In this document: positions 55,509-57,501 of the stretch, piece after piece
How positions within the stretch are numbered: position 1 is the first letter of the stretch
Layout: each line of letters begins with the position of its first letter
Assembly: GCA_009786685.1 (NCBI GenBank)
Contig: WQRQ01000001.1
Coordinates: forward strand, 1-57,501
From: Defluviitaleaceae bacterium
GTDB lineage: Bacteria; Bacillota; Clostridia; Lachnospirales; WQUN01
DNA length: 57,501 nucleotides
Reading direction: 5' to 3'
The notes under the pieces: model-generated
Told to the model about the DNA's origin: nothing
The model's input: only the letters and a program-made list of their open reading frames with translations
Database searches by the model: none
Made by a program: the position numbers and the translations under genes

Positions 55509-57501
55509 ATGGGGTTTTCAGGACTATCGGTAGCTACCAGCGGACTGCGTGTTGCACAGCGCAACCTAAATGTTACGGGGCATAATATAGCAAACGCCGA
55601 GACAAACGGCTTTTCGCGTCAGCGGATAGTTCAGCAAACGGCCTTTACTCGTAATGTAGGCATAAGCGGTGGCGGCAATCGCATGGTCGTTGGCATGGGC
55701 GCGGACTGGAGCGAGGTACACCAAATCCGTAATGAGTTCCTGGATATAAACTTCCGCAATAATGTTACGCAGCTAAAATTCTATTCCACAAAAGTAGCAG
55801 CGGGCGTTATGGTTGAAACCCTGCTTGGTGAGCTGCACGGCGGATATAATTTCCAAACCGCGCTTAACAATATATGGTTTTCTATACAGGAGCTTACTTC
55901 TCACCCCGAGGGACTGGCTACGCGTCAGTTTTTTCTTTCCAATGCAGAATCCTTTCTTATAAAATCGCAGGAAGTCTTTGCAGGGCTTCTGGAATATCAG
56001 TTTAATCTCGATGCCCAAATCCGAAATATCGTAAACGGCCGCGACGGCATAAATGCCACAGTGTCCGCCATCGCAGACCTAAACCGCCGTATAATCGGCG
56101 CAGAAGCCACAGGCGATATGGCAAACGACTGGCGCGACGAGCGTAACCTTTTGCTCGACCACTTGGCCAATATGATTCCCATAGACGTATTTTTTGGGCC
56201 TCGGGGCGAGGTAAATATTACTTCGCTTGGCCATCATCTTCTTACGGGTACTACACAGTCGCAGATGGGATTGCGTTTTATTTCTCGCGAGGCGTCTTTT
56301 GTAGAGCCTGTATTTACTCACTCCACAGAAATCCTTTCGGCAGGTACGCCACCTACCGAGTTTACATCCTTTTTAAATTATCTCACACCGATAAACGCGG
56401 CAAACCAAAACGACCGCGGCACTTTGCTTGCGCTTCTGCAAGCAAGGGGTACAACACCCATGAACCACATGAGCGACCAACTGCGCCCGCCGCTGGTGGT
56501 GAATAACGAACCGTCAATCCCGGGAAACCCACCCGTTTACGGAATCGTCCAGCTTGCGAGAATTGTTGTTTCTGCAATAGCACCACCGGCAACCAGCCCA
56601 ACCGACCCCTTTTCGGTAAGGCTGCAAACCGCAATAAACAGCACCATAAGCGCGATAGCCGCCACCGAGTACACCCTTTCCAATACAACCTACGGGCCGG
56701 ATATCATCGCCCTACAGACTACCTTGGCCACACAAAATCAAACTTTGGCACGCCTGCTGGAAGCCCAAGAACATCACACCCACGACCCAAACAATTTTAT
56801 ACAGAGATACGTGGCTGCCACACCGGCAGACAGACCCGCGCTTATCCAAGAAATGGAACGCGACTACATGGCGCAAAGGCATAACCACCGCGCCCACATG
56901 TGGTCGGTAGAAAACGCAATGATTTCGCAGGTACAAATCAATCTCGACCGCATAGTTAACAGCGTAGTCACCATGATAAACGATGCCCTCACAGGCTACC
57001 TGCGCGGCGAAGACGGCAACTTCCTTTTCTACGAAACAAACGCCGACGGCGAACCGATTCTCAGATACGAAGCGGACGGTGTTACGCCGATAATTGACCC
57101 GATAACAGGAGAACAGGCGCGGATACCGCAACGCCCGCTCGACCTCAGCGACCCGCCGCGTGTAGGCGTACCGCTCTTTATCCGCTACACGGAGGAAGAA
57201 CACCCACGCGACCACATGGGACGATTCCGTTTTTATGAAGTTGACTCAAACGGCGACCCTGTTATAGCGCGTGATTCGGCAGGCAACCCGATAATGAACA
57301 ACTTAACAAACCCGCCGGAGTATGAAAGAGTACCCCGCCGTCCATGGCCGGTAAGTGACCACGAAAACCCAAACAATATCTCCACAGTGTTTACGATAAA
57401 TAATATAAGAATAAATCCCGAGTTTCGCGAGGCGGGCGGGCATAACCTGCTTGCACTGTCACTAAGCGGCGCGCCGGGTGATACCGACCTTCTGGTTGCA
57501 T
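55509..57501 (+). CDS. flgK: flagellar hook-associated protein 1, partial at window end
   Basis: Manual translation: MGFSGLSVATSGLRVAQRNLNVTGHNIANAETNGFSRQRIVQQTAF...; frame open to 57501. Not in ORF track. Confidence 0.93.
   Translation, partial: MGFSGLSVATSGLRVAQRNLNVTGHNIANAETNGFSRQRIVQQTAFTRNVGISGGGNRMVVGMGADWSEVHQIRNEFLDINFRNNVTQLKFYSTKVAAGVMVETLLGELHGGYNFQTALNNIWFSIQELTSHPEGLATRQFFLSNAESFLIKSQEVFAGLLEYQFNLDAQIRNIVNGRDGINATVSAIADLNRRIIGAEATGDMANDWRDERNLLLDHLANMIPIDVFFGPRGEVNITSLGHHLLTGTTQSQMGLRFISREASFVEPVFTHSTEILSAGTPPTEFTSFLNYLTPINAANQNDRGTLLALLQARGTTPMNHMSDQLRPPLVVNNEPSIPGNPPVYGIVQLARIVVSAIAPPATSPTDPFSVRLQTAINSTISAIAATEYTLSNTTYGPDIIALQTTLATQNQTLARLLEAQEHHTHDPNNFIQRYVAATPADRPALIQEMERDYMAQRHNHRAHMWSVENAMISQVQINLDRIVNSVVTMINDALTGYLRGEDGNFLFYETNADGEPILRYEADGVTPIIDPITGEQARIPQRPLDLSDPPRVGVPLFIRYTEEEHPRDHMGRFRFYEVDSNGDPVIARDSAGNPIMNNLTNPPEYERVPRRPWPVSDHENPNNISTVFTINNIRINPEFREAGGHNLLALSLSGAPGDTDLLVA

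Overview
The window is a segment of a motile, spore-forming Firmicute (Clostridia-like) chromosome carrying an integrated siphovirus-type prophage at about 2.70-35.46 kb. Left host flank: Sel1-repeat protein, cdd, pyrimidine-nucleoside phosphorylase. Right host flank: tRNA-Leu(UAA), PfkB sugar kinase, GT2, a DUF6020-like membrane protein, lepA, stalk-domain and DUF6273 secreted proteins, a PIN toxin pair, hemW, an AEC transporter, spoIIP, a TrmH/SpoU methyltransferase, recD2, comF, flgM, flgN and partial flgK. The prophage encodes a large serine recombinase, an S24 repressor and Cro-like regulator, a ParB / PAPS-reductase-like / radical-SAM trio, an HUH rolling-circle Rep with a multi-hairpin locus upstream, a DUF1492/ArpU-like late regulator, an HK97-type head and tail module with a -1 frameshift tail chaperone, and holin plus amidase. 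The strongest unusual finding is a Mu-like invertible tail-fibre cassette: a perfect 35-bp inverted repeat (30651-30685 / 33957-33991) lies inside the fibre coding sequence. It flanks two oppositely oriented [fibre C-terminus + assembly protein] modules with a hicAB toxin-antitoxin pair between them, and no dedicated invertase is visible nearby. Other findings are the ParB-PPloop-rSAM trio, the putative rolling-circle origin, an 11-copy HxH 'needle' repeat, a dispersed palindromic element in-frame within recD2, and several structured intergenic elements. All calls come from reading the sequence; no database search was run.
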